Source: Prolixibacteraceae bacterium (lineage in GTDB: Bacteria; Bacteroidota; Bacteroidia; Bacteroidales; Prolixibacteraceae). From it: a DNA stretch of 42,223 nt. A program made the position numbers and the translations under genes. The DNA lies in NCBI GenBank assembly GCA_019459525.1, contig JAIBEY010000028.1:1-42223 (forward strand). Direction: 5' to 3'. How positions within the stretch are numbered: position 1 is the first letter of the stretch; every line of letters starts with the position of its first letter. Under the pieces are notes generated by a model. That model saw nothing but the letters and a program-made list of their open reading frames with translations. It did not search any database and was not told the DNA's origin. Below, in pieces: positions 8,381 through 16,267 of this stretch.

Positions 8381-9727
8381 ATGTCAGAATTTAAAATCCA
8401 GATGCCAAAATTGGGCGAAAGTGTCCAGGAAGCTACCATTACCAAATGGTTTGTAAAAGAAGGCGATCGAATTGAAGAAGATGAACCACTTTTTGAGGTT
8501 GCTACCGATAAGGTTGATTCTGAAATTCCGTCTCCGGTTGATGGCATCATAAAAAAAATAGTTCATCCGTTAAATGCTTTGGTTCCGGTTGGCGAAATAG
8601 TTGTGATAATAACCATTGACGATGATGATGACGAACCAAAAGACAAACCGGAAGAAAAGGCAGCTACTTCGGAACCAGAGAAATCATCAGTTCAGGAGCA
8701 AAAAGCTGTAAAAGAAACAGTTCAGATAAGTGAATCGGTTAAAGTTACCGAACAAAAACCTTCAGTTGAGAGTACTGAAACAAAATCAACGCGGTTTTAC
8801 TCACCTTTAGTTTTGTCAATTGCCAATTCAGAACAGGTAAGTTTGGCTGAACTGGAAACCGTAAAAGGTTCGGGACTAAACGATAGGGTACAGAAAAAAG
8901 ATATTCTTTCATATATCGAAGACCGCAAAAAGGGCAAAGTTTCCAAACCAGTTCAATCCACAGAAATTCCGAATAAAGAAACGGTATCACCTCCAAAAGT
9001 TTCGGTTTCTCACGGCTTGAATGACCAGATCATAGAAATGGACCGGGTGCGTAAAATTATTGCCGATCATATGGTGATGTCGAAGCAGGTTTCGCCACAT
9101 GTTACCGCAGTTGTTGAAGCTGATGTAACCAACCTGGTATTGTGGAGAACCAGGGTAAAGGATGAATTCCTGGCAAAATATGGCGAAAAAATAACCTATA
9201 TGCCTGTATTTACTGAAGCAGTTGCACGTGCAATTACCGAATATCCTTTATTGAATTCATCAGTTGACGGCTATAAAATAATTATGCACAAGGATGTTAA
9301 CATTGCCATTGCCGTTGCCAAACCCGATGGAAACCTGGTTGTTCCGGTTATAAAAAATGCAGAACAGAAAAATCTGGTTGGTCTGACCAAGAACCTGAAC
9401 CAACTGGCAGAAGCCGCACGCAAAAATAAACTGACCGTTGAAGATTATCAGGGAGGGACATTTACGATCACCAATTTTGGATCATTCCGAAACCTGATAG
9501 GTACACCAATCATTAACCAACCCCAGGTTGCTATACTGGCCACCGGTAGTATCGAGAAAAAACCGGCTGTAATGGAAACACCAACAGGCGATGCTATTGT
9601 TGTCCGCCACAAAATGTTCCTTTCTTTATCATATGATCATAGAATCATAGATGGCGCTTTGGGCGGGGCTTTCCTGAGGCGAATAGCAGACATTTTGGAA
9701 GAATTCAATATCAATCGCGAAGTGTAA
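8381..9727 (+). CDS. 2-oxo acid dehydrogenase E2 (dihydrolipoyl acyltransferase)
   Basis: This 448-aa E2 moves acyl groups from E1 to CoA through a lipoyl arm and forms the core of a 2-oxo acid dehydrogenase complex in the cytosol. An N-terminal lipoyl domain (1-80) carries the lipoylated Lys44 in TDKVDSE. A charged linker follows, then a peripheral subunit-binding domain (about 137-177, YSPLVLSIANSE to DILSYI), a second linker, and the catalytic domain ending in SYDHRIIDG with His420 and Asp424. There is a single lipoyl domain. The fused E1 gene begins 24 bases downstream, so E2 and E1 belong to one complex. Substrate (branched-chain, pyruvate or other) cannot be fixed from sequence; the branched-chain type is likeliest. 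No E3 gene is in the window. Confidence 0.94.
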   Translation: MSEFKIQMPKLGESVQEATITKWFVKEGDRIEEDEPLFEVATDKVDSEIPSPVDGIIKKIVHPLNALVPVGEIVVIITIDDDDDEPKDKPEEKAATSEPEKSSVQEQKAVKETVQISESVKVTEQKPSVESTETKSTRFYSPLVLSIANSEQVSLAELETVKGSGLNDRVQKKDILSYIEDRKKGKVSKPVQSTEIPNKETVSPPKVSVSHGLNDQIIEMDRVRKIIADHMVMSKQVSPHVTAVVEADVTNLVLWRTRVKDEFLAKYGEKITYMPVFTEAVARAITEYPLLNSSVDGYKIIMHKDVNIAIAVAKPDGNLVVPVIKNAEQKNLVGLTKNLNQLAEAARKNKLTVEDYQGGTFTITNFGSFRNLIGTPIINQPQVAILATGSIEKKPAVMETPTGDAIVVRHKMFLSLSYDHRIIDGALGGAFLRRIADILEEFNINREV

Positions 9728-9751
9728 ATTCAATAAATTAAAATAACATCT

Positions 9752-11794
9752 ATGACAACAGTTCCAAAAGTATTTTCGGTTAAAACCACACCCAAAGAAA
9801 TACTTGAAAAATGGTATCATTTAATGACTTTAGGCCGGGCGATTGATGAAAAGGCGCCGAATTACCTGAAACAAGCCATTGGATGGTCGTATCATGCCCC
9901 ATACGCCGGGCACGATGGAATCCAGCTTGCCATCGGGCAAACATTTGAAAAAGAAGTTGACCACATTTTTTTATACTACCGCGATATGCTGACAGCATTA
10001 TCCTGCGGAATGACTGCCGAAGAAATTATCCTGAACGGCATTTCCAAAGCAACCGACCTTTCGAGTGGTGGACGCCACATGTCGAATCACTTTGCGAAAA
10101 TTGCATGGAATATGCACAACGTTTCTTCGTTAACAGGAAACCATACACTCCATGCAGTTGGAGTAGCCAGAGCAATTAAGTATTATGGTAAAAAAGCGGT
10201 AGCCATCAGTGTTCAGGGTGAATCCTCTTTATCTGAAGGATTTGTTTATGAAGCCATTAATGGTGCTTCAAAAGAAAAACTACCAGTTATATTTGCCATT
10301 CAGGATAACGGTTATGGGATTTCGGTACCAAAGAAGGACCAGACTGCCAACCGAAAAGTAGCAAACAATTTTACCGGATTTAAAAATCTCAGGATCATTC
10401 ATTGTAACGGAAAAGATGTTTTTGATTCGATGAATGCCATGTACGAAGCCAAACGGCATGCACTGGAAACCGGCATGCCCGTTATGGTTCAGGCCAATTG
10501 CGTTCGTATGCACTCACATTCCAACTCCGACAGGCATGAATTGTACCGTTCGGAAGATGAACGTGGTTATGTAATGGATTATGACCCTTTATTCAAGTAT
10601 AAACGAATGTTGCTTCGTTACGGAAGGTTTACCCCTGAAGAACTTGAAACCATCGAAAATAAGGCTAAAATAGAGCTTAAAGAAGCACACAAGCAAGCCA
10701 TGAAAGCTCCGGATCCGGATCCGGCCACTTATCTGGATTTTGTACTTCCGGAACCTCACCAACCAGAAAAGTATCCAGACGGAACTCATCAGGAAGATGG
10801 AGAAAAGAAAAAACTGATAACTGCACTGAATGAAACGCTGAAAGCTGAATTCAAGCATAATCCGGATACATTCATCTGGGGTCAGGATATGGCTAATAAA
10901 GACAAAGGTGGTATTTTTAATGTTTCCAAAGGACTTCAGAAAGAATTTGGCTCGAAGCGGGTTTTTAACGCCCCGATTGCCGAAGATTTTATTGTGGGTA
11001 CCGCCAACGGAATGTCGAGATTCGACGAAAAAATCAGGATTGTAATTGAAGGTGCCGAGTTTGCCGATTATTTCTGGCCAGCCATGGAGCAATATGTCGA
11101 TTCCAGTCACGACTACTGGCGTTCCAACGGTCAGTTTACGCCAAATGTGACCATACGGCTTGCGTCGGGCGGATATATCGGTGGCGGAATATACCATTCG
11201 CAGAACATCGAAGGAGCTTTAACTTCCCTTCCGGGAGTCCGGATTGTTTATCCCTCCTTTGCTGATGATGCTGCCGGGTTATTGAGAACTGCCATGAGAT
11301 CAAGGGGAATGACCATGTTTATGGAACCTAAAGCGCTATACAACGATCCAAAGGCAGCCACGGTTATTCCTGATGACTTCGAGGTTCCGTTTGGAAAAGC
11401 AAGAATTCGTCGTGATGGTGAAGATTTAGTCATGATTACTTATGGAAATACTACACATATGTGTCTCGAGGCAGCGGAAAAGCTTTCCAAAGAAGGCGCT
11501 TCTGTTGAAGTTATCGACCTTCGTTCGTTGATTCCGCTCGACAAGGAAACAATTCTGAATTCGGTTAAACGAATCGGTAAAGTGATGGTTGTTCACGAAG
11601 ATAAAGTGCACTCAGGTTTTGGATCTGAAATTACATCGGTAATCATGGAAGAAGCATTTGAATATCTTGACGGACCTGTAAAACGAGTAGGATCGTCGTT
11701 TACACCGGTAGGATTCCATCGCTCATTGGAGCGAATGATATTACCTAATACTGAAAAAATTTACAACGCCGCCAAAGAAGTTTTGGCTTATTAA
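9752..11794 (+). CDS. 2-oxo acid dehydrogenase E1, alpha-beta fusion
   Basis: This 680-aa protein joins the E1 alpha (about 1-340) and E1 beta (about 350-680) chains that are separate genes in most bacteria; the fusion is common in Bacteroidota. E1 uses thiamine diphosphate to decarboxylate a 2-oxo acid and acylate the lipoyl arm of E2. The alpha half has GGRHMSNHFA and the cofactor motif beginning QGESSLSEG and ending QDNGYGIS, with Glu where Asp is usual. The beta half shows the WGQDM, APIAEDFIVG and VHEDKVHSGFG segments of transketolase-like beta chains. It sits between E2 and flavodoxin genes in a tight operon. A second, more divergent fused E1 is encoded at 28299-30716. Confidence 0.93.
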   Translation: MTTVPKVFSVKTTPKEILEKWYHLMTLGRAIDEKAPNYLKQAIGWSYHAPYAGHDGIQLAIGQTFEKEVDHIFLYYRDMLTALSCGMTAEEIILNGISKATDLSSGGRHMSNHFAKIAWNMHNVSSLTGNHTLHAVGVARAIKYYGKKAVAISVQGESSLSEGFVYEAINGASKEKLPVIFAIQDNGYGISVPKKDQTANRKVANNFTGFKNLRIIHCNGKDVFDSMNAMYEAKRHALETGMPVMVQANCVRMHSHSNSDRHELYRSEDERGYVMDYDPLFKYKRMLLRYGRFTPEELETIENKAKIELKEAHKQAMKAPDPDPATYLDFVLPEPHQPEKYPDGTHQEDGEKKKLITALNETLKAEFKHNPDTFIWGQDMANKDKGGIFNVSKGLQKEFGSKRVFNAPIAEDFIVGTANGMSRFDEKIRIVIEGAEFADYFWPAMEQYVDSSHDYWRSNGQFTPNVTIRLASGGYIGGGIYHSQNIEGALTSLPGVRIVYPSFADDAAGLLRTAMRSRGMTMFMEPKALYNDPKAATVIPDDFEVPFGKARIRRDGEDLVMITYGNTTHMCLEAAEKLSKEGASVEVIDLRSLIPLDKETILNSVKRIGKVMVVHEDKVHSGFGSEITSVIMEEAFEYLDGPVKRVGSSFTPVGFHRSLERMILPNTEKIYNAAKEVLAY

Positions 11795-11807
11795 AAACTT
11801 AAGTATC

Positions 11808-12317
11808 ATGAATAAAACAGGAATATTTTACAGTTTTAATTCAACTAAAACAGCTAAGGTTGCTGAAAAAATCTGTCAGGAATTTGAACCGGAATTTAAT
11901 ATCCAGAAGGTCAATGCAGAAGAATTAACCGAAGAATTGTTTCTTTCGTTTACTAATCTGATTTTAGGGGTACCTACCTGGTTCGATGGTGAATTACCCA
12001 TTTACTGGGACGAATTTGTACCTGCAATCGAAGATCTGAACCTTAAAGGCAAAACCGTTGCTATTTATGGTCTTGGCAATCAGGTTGAATATCCTGAAAA
12101 TTTTGGTGATGCTGTAGGTATTATGGCAGAACTACTTCAGGAAAGAGGAGCTAAACTGGTTGGCTTAACTGCTATTGAAGGTTATACGTACGAATCTTCG
12201 CGAGCAGAAGTTGATGGTAAGTTTCTGGGATTGGTTCTCGATCAGGAAACTCAGCCGCGACTAACAAAAGACAGGATATCCAATTGGGTTAAAGATCTGA
12301 AAGTACAGCTTGCATAA
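11808..12317 (+). CDS. fldA: Flavodoxin
   Basis: This 169-aa long-chain flavodoxin carries FMN and shuttles low-potential electrons. The phosphate-binding loop is SFNSTKTAK near residue 9, and the two isoalloxazine loops are seen at GVPTWFDGELPIYW and YGLGNQVEYPENFGDAVG. It starts 13 bases after the E1 gene and precedes a clear terminator, so it belongs to the E2-E1 operon. Whether it is reduced by pyruvate:flavodoxin oxidoreductase or serves another partner is not shown here. The family identity is clear from size and loops. Confidence 0.94.
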   Translation: MNKTGIFYSFNSTKTAKVAEKICQEFEPEFNIQKVNAEELTEELFLSFTNLILGVPTWFDGELPIYWDEFVPAIEDLNLKGKTVAIYGLGNQVEYPENFGDAVGIMAELLQERGAKLVGLTAIEGYTYESSRAEVDGKFLGLVLDQETQPRLTKDRISNWVKDLKVQLA

Positions 12318-12335
12318 AATAATTTAACGCTACGT

Positions 12336-12371
12336 AAGGGTATGATTTTCAAAGTCATGCCCTTGTTTTTT
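12336..12371 (+). terminator. Rho-independent terminator after fldA
   Basis: AAGGGTATGA (12336-12345) pairs with TCATGCCCTT (12355-12364) with one wobble and is followed by GTTTTTT. It closes the E2-E1-fldA operon 18 bases after the flavodoxin stop. Confidence 0.88.
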
Positions 12372-12405
12372 GCATATAACCTACAGCTATCTGTTGAATA
12401 CGGAG

Positions 12406-12433
12406 TTTGAAAATCAGATAAAGTATATCTTTG
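12406..12433 (+). promoter_or_regulatory. Promoter of mgsA
   Basis: TTTG (12406-12409) and TATCTTTG (12426-12433) match the Bacteroidota -33 and -7 boxes, with a slightly short 16-base spacer. Transcription would begin near 12440, which rules out any start codon upstream of 12454 and so decides the mgsA start. Confidence 0.6.
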
Positions 12434-12453
12434 TTTGCATTAAAAGCAAAATT

Positions 12454-12930
12454 ATGAAGAAGAAGAAAGTAATTGCCATTGTAGCGCATGATAACCGTAA
12501 AAAAGATATGATTGAATGGGTTTCGTGGAACTGGAAAGAATTTATCCCGCACAGCCTCATTTGTACCGGAACAACCGGAAGCCTGGTGCAAGCGAAATTA
12601 ATAGAAAAATGCGCGGAAAATGATGTTATTCCACCAGATGTTACGCGATTGAAATCTGGTCCGTTGGGAGGAGACCAACAATTGGGAGCATTGATTTGCG
12701 AAGGTAAAGTTGATATGCTCATCTTCTTTTGGGATCCGATGCAACCACAACCGCACGATGTTGATGTAAAGGCTCTGCTTCGTATCTCAACCATGTATAA
12801 TATTCCAACTGCCACAAACCGCTCAACAGCAGATTTCCTGATCTCTTCCAAACTGTTTCATCAGGAGTATGAGCCTATTTTAAAAGATTATGGCAGTTAT
12901 ATTACTCGAAACCTTGATTTTAACCAATAA
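12454..12930 (+). CDS. mgsA: Methylglyoxal synthase
   Basis: MgsA converts dihydroxyacetone phosphate to methylglyoxal and phosphate, a bypass that frees phosphate when sugar phosphates build up. The protein is 158 aa from the ATG at 12454; an upstream in-frame ATG at 12370 is rejected because it lies inside the preceding terminator and ahead of the promoter. Conserved parts are IVAHDNRKKDM, SGPLGGDQQLGA with catalytic Asp74, FFWDPMQPQPHDVDVKALL with the catalytic His and Asp, and NIPTATNRSTADF. This matches E. coli MgsA closely throughout. It is a single-gene unit with its own promoter. Confidence 0.95.
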   Translation: MKKKKVIAIVAHDNRKKDMIEWVSWNWKEFIPHSLICTGTTGSLVQAKLIEKCAENDVIPPDVTRLKSGPLGGDQQLGALICEGKVDMLIFFWDPMQPQPHDVDVKALLRISTMYNIPTATNRSTADFLISSKLFHQEYEPILKDYGSYITRNLDFNQ

Positions 12931-12990
12931 TTTTACTGTTTATTAACAAAAATGTAAAGATTTTATGTTGCGTTTGGTTATTTGTCTTTT

Positions 12991-12998
12991 TAGCTTTG
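12991..12998 (+). promoter_or_regulatory. -7 promoter box of the 59-aa gene
   Basis: TAGCTTTG matches TAnnTTTG and lies 20 bases before the ATG at 13019. TTTG at 12973-12976 is a possible but closely spaced -33 box. Confidence 0.45.
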
Positions 12999-13018
12999 GA
13001 AAAACAAACAATGGAGCC

Positions 13019-13198
13019 ATGAAAGAAGACAGATTGAAAAAAATGATCAAAACAATGTATCTTCTTCGCGAAGTTTTAAGACAGAAACAAGAGGATGACA
13101 GGGCTTTTAAGTTTAAGCCAAAAAACAAGGTACTGACAGAAGTAGATGAAATTATTGACCGAAGTCTGGAAGAGTTTTATTCGCTGAGAGTCAGTTAG
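13019..13198 (+). CDS. Small charged protein, unknown function
   Basis: A 59-aa frame begins at ATG 13019; an in-frame ATG at 12965 is less likely because the -7 box TAGCTTTG (12991-12998) lies after it. The product is very rich in Lys, Arg, Glu and Asp and is predicted to be largely helical (KEDRLKKMIKTMYLLREVLRQ starts it), ending EEFYSLRVS. There is no signal peptide or membrane segment. It has its own promoter-like box and a perfect 15-base terminator downstream, which supports a real monocistronic gene. I do not recognise a family. A nucleic-acid or protein-binding role is possible but not shown. Confidence 0.65.
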   Translation: MKEDRLKKMIKTMYLLREVLRQKQEDDRAFKFKPKNKVLTEVDEIIDRSLEEFYSLRVS

Positions 13199-13242
13199 AT
13201 GAATTAGTGATTTACAAAACAGAATTGTAAATTATTTAGGCG

Positions 13243-13286
13243 AACGATAATATACTTGTTGAAAAAAGTATATTATCGTTTTTTTT
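13243..13286 (+). terminator. Very strong rho-independent terminator
   Basis: AACGATAATATACTT (13243-13257) and AAGTATATTATCGTT (13266-13280) are a perfect 15-base inverted repeat around an eight-base loop, followed by a T run. It isolates the small gene from the downstream LRR gene. Confidence 0.92.
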
Positions 13287-13409
13287 GCACAAAATCCTGC
13301 CAATATTTTTTACTTTTTCATTCCTTTGCCGCACAAAATTTAATTTGCTATTGACTTTATCCTCAAACAGATTCTTACTTGATCATATATAATAAGTTAT
13401 TGATACACA

Positions 13410-14840
13410 ATGAGTAGAAAGTACAAATTAATGTTTGTTTTGATATTTATAATCTCATTTCATGCCAGTTATGGGCAGAAGAGGTCAAAGAAAAAACCAG
13501 CAATTGAACAAGTTAGCCAACCTTCGATAGAATATACTTCGCTGGAGGAAGCTCTTCTAAATAAAAAGACGGCTACAATCCTAAATCTTGAAAATCAAAA
13601 GCTAAGTAGTATTCCTGACGAAATAAGCAAATTACAGAATTTACAGGTTTTAAAATTAGGATACAATTTACTGGAAAAGATACCTGAATCCATATTTAAA
13701 CTGATAAACCTGCAGAAGTTATACCTGAACAACAATAAGTTGAGTGAAATACCTTCCGGAATTGGTAATTTAACTAAGCTAAAGGAATTGAAGCTTCAAG
13801 AGAATAAACTCGTTGCAATGTCTGAAGAGTTAGGCAAGCTCAGTTCTCTTGAAATTTTATTATGCGCGGAGAATCAATTAACCACAATCCCAACCTCTAT
13901 CGGAAGCTGTAATGCTTTACAAATCATCGATTTATTCAATAACAAGCTGGAGATATTACCGACAACAATTGGAACTTGTACGAATGTAAAAGTGTTGGAT
14001 TTAAACTGGAATCAGCTAACTGACTTACCTGATGAGATTTGTAATTTGAAATTGATGGAGGTGCTTCGTTTGGAGAAGAATAAAATCCAAAATTTGCCAC
14101 AGGAATTTGGGAATTTAGTAAAGCTAAACGAATTAGTTATAAATGATAACCAACTAAGTAACCTTCCAGAAAGCTTTGGAAAGCTAATTCAGCTAAAAGA
14201 ATTAATACTTACGAAAAACAAGCTAATTGGCTTACCTGAGTCAATAGGAGAATTGGTTAATGTAAAAATACTTGATGTATCACAAAACCAACTTGTAACC
14301 CTTCCGGAGTCGATCAAAAACATGCTTAAGCTCGAGGAAATATATCTATACAACAACAAACTTACAATATTGAAAGGCGAAACGTTTAATATTCCAGCTT
14401 TACGAATCTTGAATTTGAGTATAAATAAAATAACCCAATTCAACTGTAATATTTACAAATGTAAACAACTTCAAATCATTGATTTTGAGCAAAATGAATT
14501 AAAATCATTTCCTGATATAGTTACAAATGTAATAAGTTTACAGCAATTAAATTTTGCTGGAAATAGGCTTAGTGATATACCGAAATCAATCTTGCAATTA
14601 GAAAATCTCAAACAATTATTTTTTAGCAAGAATGAGATCGTAACTCTGCCTTTAAATTTGTATCAACTCAATTGGCTGGAAACGTTGGATCTAAGCCAGA
14701 ATAAACTTCAGATAATCCCATTGAACTTCGGACAAGCTAAAAGCTTAAAACAACTAGATCTTCGGGGAAATCCTTTTTACAAATGGCATTTGAAACAAAT
14801 AAAGGAAAAACTTACTGTTGAGGAATTACGAATTGAGTAA
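13410..14840 (+). CDS. Secreted leucine-rich-repeat protein
   Basis: This 476-aa protein opens with a signal peptide (hydrophobic residues 7-20, likely cut after SYG) and then consists of roughly sixteen 23-residue leucine-rich repeats from about residue 57 to 455. Their pattern is LxxLxLxxNxLxxLPxxIxxLxx (for example LPESIGELVNVKILDVSQNQ). This is the bacterial ROCO/Shoc2-like repeat class without a GTPase domain. No lipobox, C-terminal sorting domain or membrane anchor is visible, so it is probably periplasmic or released. LRR arrays bind proteins; the partner is unknown. It stands alone between a strong terminator and a convergent gene. Confidence 0.88.
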   Translation: MSRKYKLMFVLIFIISFHASYGQKRSKKKPAIEQVSQPSIEYTSLEEALLNKKTATILNLENQKLSSIPDEISKLQNLQVLKLGYNLLEKIPESIFKLINLQKLYLNNNKLSEIPSGIGNLTKLKELKLQENKLVAMSEELGKLSSLEILLCAENQLTTIPTSIGSCNALQIIDLFNNKLEILPTTIGTCTNVKVLDLNWNQLTDLPDEICNLKLMEVLRLEKNKIQNLPQEFGNLVKLNELVINDNQLSNLPESFGKLIQLKELILTKNKLIGLPESIGELVNVKILDVSQNQLVTLPESIKNMLKLEEIYLYNNKLTILKGETFNIPALRILNLSINKITQFNCNIYKCKQLQIIDFEQNELKSFPDIVTNVISLQQLNFAGNRLSDIPKSILQLENLKQLFFSKNEIVTLPLNLYQLNWLETLDLSQNKLQIIPLNFGQAKSLKQLDLRGNPFYKWHLKQIKEKLTVEELRIE

Positions 14841-15003
14841 TCGGTTATGATTTTGTCGAATCTACCAGACTTTGATATTTCCGTACCATCATCAGTTTGT
14901 GTTTAATGAGGTGAAGGATTTCGAGTTAATTATGATAATTTTTTAAACAAATAAAAATTTGTGCGTTTGTCTTAGAATTAATATTATGTTATTTTTACAC
15001 AGC

Positions 15004-15031
15004 AAAAAAGGAAGGAGTAAAACTCCTTCCT
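15004..15031 (-). terminator. Terminator of the gyrA-TPR unit
   Basis: On the minus strand AGGAAGGAG and CTCCTTCCT (15009-15017 with 15023-15031) form a perfect nine-base stem with a five-base loop, followed by TTTTTT. It lies 13 bases beyond the TPR stop codon. Confidence 0.9.
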
Positions 15032-15043
15032 AAGTCATATCGA

Positions 15044-16225
15044 TTACTGATTGTTTTTCATTTTCTCAACTATCTCAGCATGCTTATCCAACATCTTTAA
15101 ACGATAGTACAACGTTTTTAATGATTCCATTGTAAATTTATCTGTTGGATTTACTTCATGAGCCTTTTCCATATATGGAATAGCTTTTTTGAATTCAATG
15201 TCAGCTTTGTTTTTTTCTTCTTCGTATTTCTCTGGTTGGTTGCTCGGAATTGAATTGGCAACATCAACTTGTTTTACGCCTTTATTGTAATACAATGCTC
15301 CTAAATTATAATAAGCGTCAAAATAGTCAGCTTTAAATTCAATAGCTTTTAAATAGCTATTAGCAGCATCTTCAGTCCTCTGAAGTTTGTCATAGAGGGT
15401 TCCCTGGGCAAAGTAATACGAAGAGTTCTTCGGATCTTGAGAAATTGCAATATCCAAGTATTTCATCGCATCATCTACTTTATTGGCATTCAGGTAGATA
15501 TTTATAACTTCAACAAGCAGAGCTCCGTTATCACTATATTCTTTTAACCCGTCTTGCAAGATATTTAATGCTCCAAGAGTATCTTGTTTTTGCAAATAAC
15601 TGCTCGAAATCAACGAATAAGTTTTGGCACCATTGTATTTATATTTAGCTGCCTGTTTGTAATATTCAATTGCTTTATCGTATTTCTGAGCATTGTAAGC
15701 TGCAAGTCCGGCATTGAAAATAATTACCGTATCAATTGCATTCGGATCTTCTGCCTTATAAACAGGAGTTTGTTCAATAGCTATAATCTGCTCAAACGAT
15801 TTCATTGCCTTTTCATAATTTTCTTCATTAAAGGCTGCAACTGCTTGGTTTGTAAGATCTCCAATCAAAAGTGTCAATTTAATTTTAACACTTTTACCAA
15901 ACCGGTCTTTGTCGTCAAGCTGTAAGGCTTTCATATACGAATCGAAAGCAACAGTCAAAGGGTCGGCACTTAATTTTTTGTAGTTTTCATCTTTCGATTG
16001 AAATACTGCCTGATAGATCTCACCACGTACTTCCCAGGTTCTTGGCCAGGTAACAGACCCTTCTGTTTTAGGGTTGTTTGCATCAATAGTTTCTTCTATT
16101 GCTTCAACCGCTTTGTCTAGCTTTCCTGTTTCTTTATAACTTAAAGCACTGGTTACTTTGCCTTTCTGTGCGAATGCACACGTTACGGCAAAAAGTAAAG
16201 CAAATAAAATAGTCGTTCTCTTCAT
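15044..16225 (-). CDS. Exported tetratricopeptide-repeat protein
   Basis: This 393-aa protein starts with a clear signal peptide (MKRTTILFALLFAVTCAFAQ, cleavage after AFA). The rest is built of TPR helical hairpins: AVAAFNEENYEKAMKSFEQI, AGLAAYNAQKYDKAIEYYKQ, LNANKVDDAMKYLDIAI and AYYNLGALYYNKG are recognisable units. TPR proteins scaffold protein complexes; no enzyme motif is present. The gene follows gyrA by 42 bases on the same strand with no evident promoter between, and a strong terminator follows it, so it is probably co-transcribed with gyrA. Its partner in the periplasm is unknown. Confidence 0.9.
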   Translation of the reverse strand: MKRTTILFALLFAVTCAFAQKGKVTSALSYKETGKLDKAVEAIEETIDANNPKTEGSVTWPRTWEVRGEIYQAVFQSKDENYKKLSADPLTVAFDSYMKALQLDDKDRFGKSVKIKLTLLIGDLTNQAVAAFNEENYEKAMKSFEQIIAIEQTPVYKAEDPNAIDTVIIFNAGLAAYNAQKYDKAIEYYKQAAKYKYNGAKTYSLISSSYLQKQDTLGALNILQDGLKEYSDNGALLVEVINIYLNANKVDDAMKYLDIAISQDPKNSSYYFAQGTLYDKLQRTEDAANSYLKAIEFKADYFDAYYNLGALYYNKGVKQVDVANSIPSNQPEKYEEEKNKADIEFKKAIPYMEKAHEVNPTDKFTMESLKTLYYRLKMLDKHAEIVEKMKNNQ

Positions 16226-16267
16226 TTTAATAAAAAGTTTGTAATTTATGCTTAAATTTAATAATTA

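Noticed and set aside
12370-12453. Longer N terminus for methylglyoxal synthase
   Set aside because: It begins inside the fldA terminator and precedes the mgsA promoter box; family members start near the later Met.
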